Shown: positions 47,225 to 55,991, counted from the stretch's first letter. The stretch: DNA of 64,000 nucleotides from Gemmatimonadales bacterium (GCA_019637315.1 JAHBVU010000007.1:144952-208951), one strand, 5' to 3'. Translations and numbers: made by a program. The notes: a model not told the origin generated them from the sequence alone.

Positions 47225-47709
47225 TTCGATTGCACTCGATACGACAGACCCGTATCCTGATGGCATTGACCCTGACGCTCGGAGCCGCTTCCTGCGGCTC
47301 CGACTCCTCCGGTCCCGACGATCCGGATATTGCCACCACGACCTTTGCGCCCTCGCTCGGCGTGGACCTGAGCGCCATGACCGTGACGGGAACGGGCCTC
47401 TACTGGCGGGACCTGACGGTCGGCAGCGGAACGACGGCAACCATCGGTCGGCAGGTCGGGGTGATCTACACCGGCTGGCTGGTCAACGGCACGCAGTTCG
47501 ACTCCAACGTCGGTCGGGCCCTGCTCAGCTTCCGCGTTGGCCTGGGAGAGGTCGTTCCGGGGTTCGACGAGGGTGTGCGCGGCATGGCGGTCGGGGGCGA
47601 ACGCCAACTGATCATTCCCCCTTCACTCGGCTACGGCAGGTCCGGCAGCGGCCCGATTCCTCCGAATGCCATTTTGGTCTTCCGGGTCCAACTGGTATCA
47701 GCACAGTAA
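47221..47709 (+). CDS. FKBP-type peptidyl-prolyl isomerase, probable lipoprotein
   Basis: A 162-aa protein with an export signal ending 'LGAASC', probably a lipobox, and a single FKBP domain (about 60-162): 'VGVIYTGWLVNGTQFDSN', 'GEVVPGFDEGVRGMAVGGER' and 'IIPPSLGYGRSG' followed by 'IPPNAILVFRVQL'. The aromatic and Asp residues of the active site are present. It should assist folding of proline-containing proteins at the cell envelope. The ATG overlaps the S9 peptidase stop by four bases; the pair may be coupled so that the foldase helps the secreted peptidase (inference). Confidence 0.93.
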   Translation: MIRLHSIRQTRILMALTLTLGAASCGSDSSGPDDPDIATTTFAPSLGVDLSAMTVTGTGLYWRDLTVGSGTTATIGRQVGVIYTGWLVNGTQFDSNVGRALLSFRVGLGEVVPGFDEGVRGMAVGGERQLIIPPSLGYGRSGSGPIPPNAILVFRVQLVSAQ

Positions 47710-47716
47710 ACCTGCG

Positions 47717-48748
47717 CTACTCGCCAAGCGGCCGATAAATCGCATCGGCCGCCTGGCCTGCCCGCGTCCGTGACGTCGGATCACCAAAAATCTTCTCGCC
47801 GTCGTAGCGGCCGTTTTCGATGAACACCTCGGAAATGAATTTCCCCGCCGTCAGACTCCCCGCGAGGTACACCCCCGGCACGTTGGTCTCGAGCGTGGTC
47901 GGGTCGTGCGACGGGCGACCCGTCTCAGGGTCGAGCAGGATGCCAATCCGCTGCAGCAGCTCAAAGTCAGGTCGATAGCCGGTCAGCAGGAACACGCGGT
48001 CCGCAGCGAGCCCCCCCTCGCCCTCGGGCCCGCGAATGCTCACCTGCTGCCGCGTGATGGCGGCTACCGTGGTATTCCAGTGAACCGCGATTTCGCCGGC
48101 TTTGACCCGGTTCAGGAAATCCGGGCGCAACCAGTACTTGACACTCGGCTTGAGCTCGGGGCCGCGGCACACCACCGTCACTCTCGCCCCGACCCGAAAC
48201 GCGGCCAGCGCCAGCTCGATCGCCGAGTTTTTGGCGCCGACGATCACGACATCGAGACCGGCCAGCGGATGGGCCTCCTCGGGGTAATGGGTCACGTGCG
48301 GCAGGTCCTCGCCGGGAACCTCGAGCCGGTTGGGATGCCCGAAATACCCGGTCGCGAGCACCAGACGCTCAGCCACCACCAGCTCCGGTCGCTTCTCGCC
48401 TAACGTTCGCTCCAGGACACAGTGGATGGCGCCCTCACGCCGCTGCGCCCCAACCAGGCGAGTGTACGGGTGGATCCGAAGACCCTCCACCCGGGCCACG
48501 CCACGATAGTACATCAGGGCATCTTCCCGCGTTGGTTTGGCGCCGGACGTGACGATCGGATGATTCCCGATCTCGAGCCGCTCCGGGGTCGTAAAGAACG
48601 ACATCCCGTTGGGATAGCGGACGATCGATTCGGCAATCGCCCCGGCATCGATGACGGCCGGGTTGAACCCTCGCCGTTTGGCGGCAATTGCCGTGGCCAG
48701 CCCGATCGGCCCCGCCCCGACGATGAGGATCGGTTCATGTGGATGCAT
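47717..48748 (-). CDS. YpdA family FAD-dependent (bacillithiol) disulfide reductase-like protein
   Basis: A 343-aa flavoprotein of the YpdA/thioredoxin-reductase-like family. N-terminal FAD site 'ILIVGAGPIGLATAIAAKR', the family's 'FFTTPERLEIGNHP', and a second nucleotide site 'VVIVGAKNSAIELALAA', with 'GVYLAGSLTAGKFISEVFIE' at the C-terminus. YpdA reduces bacillithiol disulfide with NADPH in Firmicutes, and homologs occur in other bacillithiol makers. It is convergent with the FKBP gene (seven-base gap) and divergent from an M14 peptidase. Confidence 0.9.
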   Translation of the reverse strand: MHPHEPILIVGAGPIGLATAIAAKRRGFNPAVIDAGAIAESIVRYPNGMSFFTTPERLEIGNHPIVTSGAKPTREDALMYYRGVARVEGLRIHPYTRLVGAQRREGAIHCVLERTLGEKRPELVVAERLVLATGYFGHPNRLEVPGEDLPHVTHYPEEAHPLAGLDVVIVGAKNSAIELALAAFRVGARVTVVCRGPELKPSVKYWLRPDFLNRVKAGEIAVHWNTTVAAITRQQVSIRGPEGEGGLAADRVFLLTGYRPDFELLQRIGILLDPETGRPSHDPTTLETNVPGVYLAGSLTAGKFISEVFIENGRYDGEKIFGDPTSRTRAGQAADAIYRPLGE

Positions 48749-48799
48749 GGCTGCAAAAGTAGCCGCCCGACCGCCTCAACGGTCGGGGGTCCGGCAACG

Positions 48800-48805
48800 T
48801 ATAAT
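48800..48805 (+). promoter_or_regulatory. Consensus -10 element (TATAAT) of the M14 peptidase gene
   Basis: A perfect TATAAT stands 71 bases before ATG 48876 in the gap divergent from the YpdA-type gene. No good -35 is visible at the standard distance, so an activator or an alternative sigma factor could be involved. Confidence 0.45.
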
Positions 48806-48875
48806 TAGGATGGGCCCGTTGGCCCGTTCCCTTCAGAGTCGATTGTTCAAGCCCCGCCTCACCCGAGGAACCGGT

Positions 48876-51788
48876 ATGTCTCGTTTTGCCCCCTGGATTC
48901 GCCTTGCCATCCTGGCCGCCGTTGCCATGGGCGGGGCAACCAAGGCGTCTGGTCAGGCCGTCGATCAGGAGTACACCCGCCTGATGCGGGAGTACCTGCG
49001 CGACCCCAGGATCACGACCGAACTGGTCGACCCGATGCCCGCGTCCGCAACCGTCCCGACCCCGCTCAAGTTTCTGGGCCGGATCGTCGGCACCCCCGGT
49101 GAGCTGACCTACACCAAGGACATCTACCGGTACTTCAGGGCCCTGGCCGACGCCTCCGACCGAGTCGCCGTCTGGAACATCGGGAAGTCCGAGGAAGGGC
49201 GCGATATGATCGTGCTGGCCGTGTCCGACGCCGCCACGATCAAGCAGCTCGAGAAGTACCGGGGCATGCTGAACCAGCTCACCGACCCGCGCAAGACGAC
49301 AGAGGCCGAAGCCCGACGCCTGATCGGCTCGGCCAAGCCGTTCTACTGGATCACCACCGGCCTCCATTCGCCCGAGACCGGCGGTCCCGAAGTCGTGATG
49401 GAGCTGGCCTATCGGCTGGCCGTTACGGAAACGCCGTACGTCAAGACGATCCGCGAGAACGTGGTGACGTTCATCACCCCCGTTCTCGAACCGGACGGCC
49501 GCGACAAGCAGGTCGACACCTACTACTACAACAAGGCGCTGCCGGCTGGCGCGCAGCGTCTGCCGCTGATGTATTGGGGCAAGTATGTCGCCCATGACAA
49601 CAACCGCGACGGCATGGGACAGTTTCTGGCCCTGACGCGGAACTCGACCAAGTTCCTGCTCCACTGGAAACCGACCGTGATGCACGACCTGCACGAGTCG
49701 GTTCCCTACCTCTACGCCTCGACCGGCACCGGCCCCTACAACGAGTCGATCGACCCGATCACGATCGACGAATGGTGGCTGATGTCGAAAACAGAGGTCG
49801 TCGAGCTCACCAAGCGGGGCGTTCCTGGCGTCTGGACCTACGGATTCTACGACGGGTGGGTACCCAACTACCTCTTCTTCCTGGCGCACAGCCACAACGC
49901 CATCGGCCGGTTCTACGAGGTCCAGAGCTACGGGCCTGACACGAACACCGTCCGGAATCCGCCCGCGCGCACCAGCCGAGAGTGGTTCCGCGGCAACCCG
50001 CCGCTCCCGTCGATTGCCTGGGGCCCCCGTAACAACGCCAACATTCAGCAGTCGGCGTTGCTGGTGGTCCTGAATCACGTGGCCAAGAACCGCGAGATGT
50101 ATCTCGAGAACTACTGGATCAAGAACAAGCGGGCGGTCGACAAAGGCCGCAACGGGCCGAACCACGCCTGGGTCGTGCCCGCGAATCAGCGCCGCAAAGC
50201 CGACGCAGTGGCTGCCATCAATGAACTCTGGCGACAGGGACTCGAGATCCACCGTGCCACCAGCGCATTCACGGCCGGCAGGGTGAACGTGCAGCCCGGC
50301 GACTTCATCATCCGCGGCGACCAGCCGTACCACACGCTGGCCGATATGTACTTTTCGGTCCAGAACTTCCCGCCCGAGAATCCGCGCCCGTACGATGACA
50401 CCGGCTGGACTTTCCCGCTGATGCGGAACGTGGTGATCACCGCGGTCAGCGACAAGAGCATCCTGTCGCAACCGATGACGCCGGTAACGAGCGAGTCGCG
50501 CGCCGCTGGCGGGATCGAGGGCAGCGGCAGCGTCGTGGTGGTCGACCACACGACCGACAACAACCTGATGACCTTCCGGTATCGGCATGCCGACGTGGCG
50601 ATGGACGCTGCGCAGGAAGGTTTCTCCGCGGGCGGGCGTCAATTCCGCGCCGGGGCCTTCATCATCCGCAATGCAGACCTGGCTGCGCTCGGCAAGACCC
50701 TGACCGACCTGGGCCTGACCGGCTACGCCATGGCCTCGGCCCCGACGGTCAAGACCCACGCCATGGACCTGCCGCGGATCGGGTACGTTCACGCCTGGCA
50801 ACGGACGCAGGATGAAGGCTGGATCCGGGCCGCGCTCGACACCTACGAAGTCCCCTATACCTACTTTGCCGATCAGAAACTCCGTGAGGGCAATCTGCGG
50901 AGCAAGTACGACGTGATCATCTACCCGCACGTCGGCGGCACCCCGGTGGCTCAGATCAACGGCATCGCCAAGAACGACGACCGCCCATTGCCGTACCGTC
51001 GGACGGACAAGACCCCGAACCTGGGCGTCAACGATCAGAGCGACGACATCCGGGGCGGCATGGGCCTGGAAGGCCTCGCAGAGTTGGCCAAGTTCGTGCG
51101 CGAGGGCGGCACCCTGATCGTCGAAGGCGCCACCTCGACCATCTTCCCGGCGTTCGGGCTGACCTCCGGTATTACCGTCGAAGAGCCTGCCGACCTGTTC
51201 GTCCGCGGCTCGATCATGCGCGGCATCGTTGCCGATCGGACCAGTCCGATCGCGTACGGCTTCGATGCCCAGCTGCCGGTCTACTTCAACCAGGCGCCTG
51301 TGCTGAGCACCGGTGGCGGCGGTGCCTCCGCACTGGCTGCCGTCTTCAGCGGCGCCAACAGCGGCCCGGGCCAGAACGTCACCCCGATGGCGTCACGCCT
51401 CACGCTCTCGCCCTGGATCACCGACTCGGCCTCGCAAACCGGGGCGCCACGGACCGGGCCCGGTCAGGACGAGCAGGTAGCACAGTTCCGGCAAATGGCC
51501 CGTCAGCTCGGACTCAGCACGGAGTCGGCCGACCCGCGCGTCGTGATGCGGTTCCCGACCAACCCGAACGACATGCTTCTGTCAGGTACGCTGGCCAACG
51601 GCCAGTACCTCTCCAACCGGGCCCAGGTCATCGATGCCCCGGTCGGCAACGGGCACGTCGTGATGTTCGGGATCCGCCCGTTCTGGCGCTGGCAGACCCA
51701 CGGAACCTTCTTCCTCGGTTTCAATGCGATCCTGCATTGGAACGATCTCAAGGCAGGACGCGGAGGCTCAGCCAACGCAGGCGAATAG
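48876..51788 (+). CDS. Secreted M14 family zinc carboxypeptidase with extra C-terminal domain
   Basis: A 970-aa exported metallopeptidase. Signal peptide to about residue 27 ('GGATKASGQA'). The zinc HxxE is H164-S-P-E167 in 'TTGLHSPETGG', and a further conserved region is 'TVMHDLHESVPYLY'. After the peptidase domain (about 75-400) come a long middle region and a C-terminal part ('YDVIIYPHVGG' ... 'FVREGGTLIVEGATS') that resembles class-I glutamine-amidotransferase-like folds seen in large M14 proteins. GGA precedes ATG 48876; the frame is open to 48651 antisense to the YpdA gene. A strong terminator follows. Confidence 0.92.
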   Translation: MSRFAPWIRLAILAAVAMGGATKASGQAVDQEYTRLMREYLRDPRITTELVDPMPASATVPTPLKFLGRIVGTPGELTYTKDIYRYFRALADASDRVAVWNIGKSEEGRDMIVLAVSDAATIKQLEKYRGMLNQLTDPRKTTEAEARRLIGSAKPFYWITTGLHSPETGGPEVVMELAYRLAVTETPYVKTIRENVVTFITPVLEPDGRDKQVDTYYYNKALPAGAQRLPLMYWGKYVAHDNNRDGMGQFLALTRNSTKFLLHWKPTVMHDLHESVPYLYASTGTGPYNESIDPITIDEWWLMSKTEVVELTKRGVPGVWTYGFYDGWVPNYLFFLAHSHNAIGRFYEVQSYGPDTNTVRNPPARTSREWFRGNPPLPSIAWGPRNNANIQQSALLVVLNHVAKNREMYLENYWIKNKRAVDKGRNGPNHAWVVPANQRRKADAVAAINELWRQGLEIHRATSAFTAGRVNVQPGDFIIRGDQPYHTLADMYFSVQNFPPENPRPYDDTGWTFPLMRNVVITAVSDKSILSQPMTPVTSESRAAGGIEGSGSVVVVDHTTDNNLMTFRYRHADVAMDAAQEGFSAGGRQFRAGAFIIRNADLAALGKTLTDLGLTGYAMASAPTVKTHAMDLPRIGYVHAWQRTQDEGWIRAALDTYEVPYTYFADQKLREGNLRSKYDVIIYPHVGGTPVAQINGIAKNDDRPLPYRRTDKTPNLGVNDQSDDIRGGMGLEGLAELAKFVREGGTLIVEGATSTIFPAFGLTSGITVEEPADLFVRGSIMRGIVADRTSPIAYGFDAQLPVYFNQAPVLSTGGGGASALAAVFSGANSGPGQNVTPMASRLTLSPWITDSASQTGAPRTGPGQDEQVAQFRQMARQLGLSTESADPRVVMRFPTNPNDMLLSGTLANGQYLSNRAQVIDAPVGNGHVVMFGIRPFWRWQTHGTFFLGFNAILHWNDLKAGRGGSANAGE

Positions 51789-51804
51789 GCCCAGAAATGA
51801 CGGG

Positions 51805-51837
51805 CGGGGCGCAGACAAATCCGTCTGCGCCCCGTTT
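51805..51837 (+). terminator. Hairpin terminator after the M14 peptidase gene
   Basis: A perfect 12-bp stem, CGGGGCGCAGAC (51805-51816) with its complement at 51823-51834 around a six-base loop, is followed by TTTCGTTCGTT. It begins 17 bases after the stop codon. Confidence 0.8.
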
Positions 51838-52083
51838 CGTTCGTTCCCCCTCCGTGCCTGGTTGCCAAGCAGCCTGGCCGAGCCAGCGTAGAGTAGCGTG
51901 ACGACACCCAGAAACTGCGCTGCCTTCCGGCGCTGATCGACGGCCTCGCGATTCCCAGGCAGATCCGGAGCCCGGGAACGCCGGCTCGCTTCTGATTCGA
52001 CCGCCGTCCGTGGGGGCACCCCCCGAACCTGACCGCCACAGCAGCAAGCCATTGATTCGAACACGGGAACTACGGGGGAGCGT
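51838..52083. other. Intergenic stretch between convergent M14 and plug-protein genes
   Basis: About 250 bases without a supported gene. A 98-codon minus-strand frame (51768-52064) crosses it but also covers the terminator and has an unconvincing composition. No tRNA, repeat array or further hairpin with a T-run was found. Confidence 0.5.
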
Positions 52084-52848
52084 TTACCGAAGCCGGGTCC
52101 AGATTACCAGCACACCGCACATGCCGCCGTCGGTCTGGAACATCAGCGGGATCTGGGCCGAACCGCGATAGTATTCGACTCCGGCCACGAGCCTGACCGG
52201 CGGCAGGTCTCGCAGGTAAAGCGTGTCACGCGTCCAGTTGAGCAGTGCACCATCGAGAATGACTCGTGCCGGACACGTCCTCTGCTGCATGCTCGACGAC
52301 CCTCGCGACTCGGCCGCATAGGCTCCACGCCGTCCATATTCGATCGGTACCCCAAGCTCTCGCAGGGTGCTTTCGAGGCTCTGCCCCTCCTTCTCCATCA
52401 GCTGATAGTGATCGAGGAACCTGCCGAGCCCAAGCTTCAATCGCTGCTCGAAGCCAGCCATCATCGGATTGGGCCAAGTCAAGTCGTCGGCGCGAACTGT
52501 GACAGAATCGAGAACGATCGGAATCTCCTCGAGGCGGAACCCGACGCGCACAACCTCATCTGCTCCGAAGCGAATCCGCTGCCGCAGCGGACGATATCCG
52601 ATCCGCCGAACCAGAACCTCATGCTGGCCCGGCCGAATGCCATCGATCCGGAATTGACCGGTCGAATCGGTGATGGCACCGAGCTCGAGCCCCCGAATTT
52701 CAACCAGCGCACCGAGAAGAGGGCCGATCGGCGTCCCACCGGCAACCCGGCCGGTCAAAACGGCCTGCCCGTGAACCGGCTCCCACCAGAGCGCGACGAC
52801 GCAGCAAACCGCAATCCATCCAACCCGCGCCGGGGTCAGCACCGACAT
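52084..52848 (-). CDS. Secreted carboxypeptidase-regulatory/plug protein without barrel (paralog 2)
   Basis: A 254-aa exported protein with the same plan as the one at 32363: signal peptide ending 'EPVHGQA', regulatory-like beta domain ('LTGRVAGGTPIGPLLGALVE'), a helical linker ('GLGRFLDHYQLMEKEGQSLE'), then the truncated plug with 'CPARVILDGALL', 'VAGVEYYRGSAQIP' and the end 'CGVLVIWTRLR'. The cysteine pair is conserved. ATG 52848 has GGGAG nine bases upstream; a TTG at 52866 is less likely. It is the last gene of the minus-strand run and lies 131 bases below paralog 3, suggesting local duplication. Confidence 0.88.
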   Translation of the reverse strand: MSVLTPARVGWIAVCCVVALWWEPVHGQAVLTGRVAGGTPIGPLLGALVEIRGLELGAITDSTGQFRIDGIRPGQHEVLVRRIGYRPLRQRIRFGADEVVRVGFRLEEIPIVLDSVTVRADDLTWPNPMMAGFEQRLKLGLGRFLDHYQLMEKEGQSLESTLRELGVPIEYGRRGAYAAESRGSSSMQQRTCPARVILDGALLNWTRDTLYLRDLPPVRLVAGVEYYRGSAQIPLMFQTDGGMCGVLVIWTRLR

Positions 52849-52979
52849 CGACACCGCTCCCGACAATCCCCCATCTCCATTGCCTCTCGCAGACGGACCG
52901 TTCCCGTATCAACCCGAAGAATGGCAAGCCCCCTTCGCGGAAAGCCCGGGTTATTGCCATGAACGCAGCGGGCAGAGTC

Positions 52980-53753
52980 CTACCGCATTCGCGTCCAGAT
53001 GACAATCATCCCACACTGCGATTCATCCGTCTGGAACTCGAGCGGAATCTGGCCCGCGCCACGATAATATTCGACGGCGGCGAGGCTGCGCGGGTGTGGA
53101 TACTGATGCAGGTAGAAGACATCGGACTCATGACGAAGCAACGTGCTGGTCACGACGATGCCGTCGATCATCACCTTGGTCAGGCACTGCTCGGCACCCC
53201 GCTGCAGCGACGATGGACCCCGTTTCTCGCCGGCAAATCGTCCTCGCTGGTTGCGCAGGAACGGCACCTTGAGCTCCCGCAGCAAACTCTCGATGTCGCG
53301 CCCTTGCCGCTCCGTCATCTCGCGGTAATCGAGGAATCGTCCGACGCCCAGCTTGCGCCGCTCCGTGAACCCCGCCATGCGGGGATTGAGCCGTTCGACG
53401 GATTCCGCCTCGACGGTGACCGAGTCAAGCACGACCGCCGCTGCCATGAGTTCTACGCGGAGATGCGTCGTCTCGCCGGAGCCGATCGAGACACGCCGTT
53501 CCGCCGGCTGGAATCCGATCCGACGGAAGAGTGCGACGTGCTGCCCCGGTCCGACGTCGTCGATCCGAAAATCGCCGGCGCTATCGGTCGTCGTCCGCAG
53601 CGAGGTGCCCCGAATCTCGACCTCCACGCCGGCCAGGGGAGTGACGGGACTGCCGCCGACCACGCGCCCCGTCAACCCTCCCTGCGCACATACCGGCCCA
53701 GCCGTTAGCAGCACCATGATCACGGCCGTCCATACCCGACCTGATCCGCTCAC
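52980..53753 (-). CDS. Secreted carboxypeptidase-regulatory/plug protein without barrel (paralog 3)
   Basis: A 257-aa exported protein, closest to its neighbour at 52084: signal peptide ending 'GPVCAQGG', 'LTGRVVGGSPVTPLAGVEVE', linker 'GVGRFLDYREMTERQGRDIE', plug remnant 'CLTKVMIDGIVV', 'LAAVEYYRGAGQIPLEFQTD' and end 'CGMIVIWTRMR'. A strong AGGAGG precedes GTG 53753, and the gene starts eight bases after the amidohydrolase stop, so the two are surely co-transcribed. No enzymatic motif is visible. The domain resembles a TonB-receptor plug, so binding of a TonB-like or barrel partner is possible. Confidence 0.9.
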   Translation of the reverse strand: MSGSGRVWTAVIMVLLTAGPVCAQGGLTGRVVGGSPVTPLAGVEVEIRGTSLRTTTDSAGDFRIDDVGPGQHVALFRRIGFQPAERRVSIGSGETTHLRVELMAAAVVLDSVTVEAESVERLNPRMAGFTERRKLGVGRFLDYREMTERQGRDIESLLRELKVPFLRNQRGRFAGEKRGPSSLQRGAEQCLTKVMIDGIVVTSTLLRHESDVFYLHQYPHPRSLAAVEYYRGAGQIPLEFQTDESQCGMIVIWTRMR

Positions 53754-53761
53754 GGGCCCTC

Positions 53762-55186
53762 CTAGCGCAATCCCACCGTTCCCTTCACCGACGCGATCAG
53801 CTTCGCCGAGTCGTAGCCGATCCCCTCACGGAAAACGAGGGTGACGTTCCGGATCTCTGCAGGACGAGCAATCGGATCACCATTCAGGACCACCAGGTCG
53901 GCATACTTCCCCGGTGAAATCGTACCATACTCGGCGTCCGCGCCCAGGATCTTGGCCCCGTTGGCCGTCATGACCTGAATGGCTTCGACCGGCGTGAAGC
54001 CGCCCTCCAGAAATAGTTCGTAGTTCCGCTGGTTGCCGAACCCGGCGAGAATGCCACCGATGCCGGTCGGATCGACCCCAGCACCAAGCAGACCACCGGC
54101 GCGCACAAACGCAAGCTCGTACTCGAGCAGCTTCTTGAAGCCTGCATCGGTTACCGCAGCGGCCCGACCTTCCGGTGATCCCAGCGCCTCCCGCGCCCGG
54201 AGATACGCCTCCTTTGCCGGAGGATAGAGCGCGTCCATGGTGCGCTGCTCGATGGGAGGCCGCCCGACCATCAGGCCCTCGAAGATCACCACCGTCGACG
54301 TCATGGCGACCTTGTTGGCGATCATATCCTTGAACGTCGCGCGGACCGCATCGCCGTTGATGTCGAGCGCTTCGAACACGCTCATCTTCACACCCGGGCA
54401 CTGGTCCGGACGCTTGGCGGGATCGTACTCCTGGTTGGCATAGAGGCCATGCTCGACGGCATCCATCCCGGCTGCCACTGCCTCGCGGTAGCCCACCGAG
54501 CAGAGATGCCCGGTCACTTTGACGCCGTGCTTGTGCGCTTCCTCAACCAGTGCCTTGAGTTCCGCCCTGGAAATCCGGTCATACACCTTGAGCCAGCTCG
54601 CTCCCTCAGCAGCCCAGTACGCTGCGATGCGCCGAGCGGCCTCAGGCGTGCTGACCTCATGCATGATTCCATGATTGCCCCCCGGGCCCGTGATATACGG
54701 CCCGGTCAGGTACATCCTCGGACCCGCCTCGGCGCCGCTCTCGATGGCGCGCTTGAGGATCAGATCCTGATAGGGTGCATTGGTTCCGGTGGTGCGAATC
54801 GTGGTGACACCCGACGCAAGGTAGAGTCGAGGCGCACTGACCGGCTGGTGCACGAACGGCCACCCGCCGCCTCCGTAGAACGTGTGATCGTGGAGGCCAA
54901 CCATGCCGGGAATGACGGTATGGCCGGGCAAGGCGAGCACGCGCGCGTTGGCCGGGATCTTGGCCGAGCCACTCGCGCCAACCCAGCTAATCCTGCCACG
55001 CTCGATCAGGATGGTCTGATCATCGCGTGGCGCCGCTCCGGTGCCGTCGACCACTTTGACGTTGGTCAGCGCAACGACGGGGGCGTCGACGGAGACGAAA
55101 TCTCGCGCCCCTTGCGCTGACACGGCAATCGGCCCCGCCGCCAACAGCATCACCCCACACCAGGCCCTGCGAACGGAACGGATCAC
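53762..55186 (-). CDS. Secreted amidohydrolase family protein
   Basis: A 474-aa exported amidohydrolase: signal peptide ending 'GPIAVSAQGA', small beta domain, then a TIM barrel with 'GLHDHTFYGGGG' (HxH), lysine in 'WLKVYDRISR', histidines in 'VTGHLC' and 'AVEHGLY', and an aspartate in 'GAGVDPTG'; the C-terminal 'GTISPGKYADLVVLNGDPI' is standard. Members of this imidazolonepropionase-like branch include secreted prolidases and dipeptidases. AAGGAGG lies seven bases before GTG 55186. It is 24 bases below DUF4412 and eight bases above a plug protein. Confidence 0.92.
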   Translation of the reverse strand: MIRSVRRAWCGVMLLAAGPIAVSAQGARDFVSVDAPVVALTNVKVVDGTGAAPRDDQTILIERGRISWVGASGSAKIPANARVLALPGHTVIPGMVGLHDHTFYGGGGWPFVHQPVSAPRLYLASGVTTIRTTGTNAPYQDLILKRAIESGAEAGPRMYLTGPYITGPGGNHGIMHEVSTPEAARRIAAYWAAEGASWLKVYDRISRAELKALVEEAHKHGVKVTGHLCSVGYREAVAAGMDAVEHGLYANQEYDPAKRPDQCPGVKMSVFEALDINGDAVRATFKDMIANKVAMTSTVVIFEGLMVGRPPIEQRTMDALYPPAKEAYLRAREALGSPEGRAAAVTDAGFKKLLEYELAFVRAGGLLGAGVDPTGIGGILAGFGNQRNYELFLEGGFTPVEAIQVMTANGAKILGADAEYGTISPGKYADLVVLNGDPIARPAEIRNVTLVFREGIGYDSAKLIASVKGTVGLR

Positions 55187-55210
55187 CTCTACCCCTCCTT
55201 GGTTGATCGA

Positions 55211-55912
55211 CTACGGACGCCGCGGCATTCCGGGAATTCGACCGGGCAGGCCCCCCATATCCATCTTCCTGTAGCCAGCCGGGACCTCGAACAGATCGGC
55301 AGCGAGCGACTTCTTCTCGACCGACCTCACCTCCATCACCAGCTCGCGCTTGGAGCCCTTGATCTGTTCGATCTTGAGCGGCTGGAAGCCGTCTTTGAAA
55401 TGCTCGGCGAGCTGTCGGTACTGAAGCGGAACCGATGACCCTGGACCACGCCCCATCTGCCCGCCGCCCTGACCGGACATGCCGAAAAAGCCCAGGCCCT
55501 TGGCCGCACAGATATCCATGACAGCGTCGTCCGACGTCACCAGGTAGTGCTCGCAGCGATGCCCGGCAATCGTCTCGCTCTGACCGGTCGGTTCGATCTT
55601 CGGCAACTTGGTGTTGTCAGGCGTGTCGTCGCCGACTGCGGCGCCCTTGAAGGACGTGACCATATACATCTTCTGGGACGGCATCACCATCGTCATCGAC
55701 CCCGCCCGCAGGTCGAGCACGGAATACCCGGACTCCTGACCCGCCTTCATGTCGATACGCGACTTGTCACCCTTGTGGCTCGTCACGACTTCCATAGAGG
55801 CCTTGCCGCGATCGAAATACTGTGTCACGATGGTGCCCTCGAATGCCTGCGCAGACAGGGAAACCGATACGGCGGCCAACCCGACCGCACCGACAAGAAT
55901 GGCTCGAAGCAT
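55211..55912 (-). CDS. Exported DUF4412 domain protein
   Basis: A 233-aa protein with a signal peptide (to about 'LSAQA') and one DUF4412-like beta domain: 'FEGTIVTQYFDRGKA', 'SRIDMKAGQESG', 'MVMPSQKMYMV', 'AGHRCEHYLVT' and a C-terminal 'LFEVPAGYRKMDMGGLPG' typical of the family. It looks like a LolA/outer-membrane-lipoprotein-carrier-related fold that may bind lipids or act at the envelope; the function is unknown. It appears to be in a unit with the amidohydrolase downstream. Confidence 0.88.
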   Translation of the reverse strand: MLRAILVGAVGLAAVSVSLSAQAFEGTIVTQYFDRGKASMEVVTSHKGDKSRIDMKAGQESGYSVLDLRAGSMTMVMPSQKMYMVTSFKGAAVGDDTPDNTKLPKIEPTGQSETIAGHRCEHYLVTSDDAVMDICAAKGLGFFGMSGQGGGQMGRGPGSSVPLQYRQLAEHFKDGFQPLKIEQIKGSKRELVMEVRSVEKKSLAADLFEVPAGYRKMDMGGLPGRIPGMPRRP

Positions 55913-55991
55913 GTTGCGCCCCTCGTAAAGGAAGATGCCTGCAAAGTTACGAGCGGCGACCTCGTTCGCCTAGGGCAGCCGGGTACGCCCG

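Noticed and set aside
48735..50930. 731-codon minus-strand frame opposite the M14 peptidase
   Set aside because: Same reason: antisense shadow of a well-supported gene, with no ribosome site or known motif.
51768..52064. 98-codon minus-strand frame in the gap after the M14 gene
   Set aside because: It overlaps a perfect terminator hairpin, shows no family resemblance or signal peptide, and two other frames in the same stretch are also open.
52040..52070. TTCGAATC-like T-loop on the minus strand suggesting a tRNA
   Set aside because: The flanking five bases do not pair, and no acceptor, D or anticodon arm can be drawn around it.
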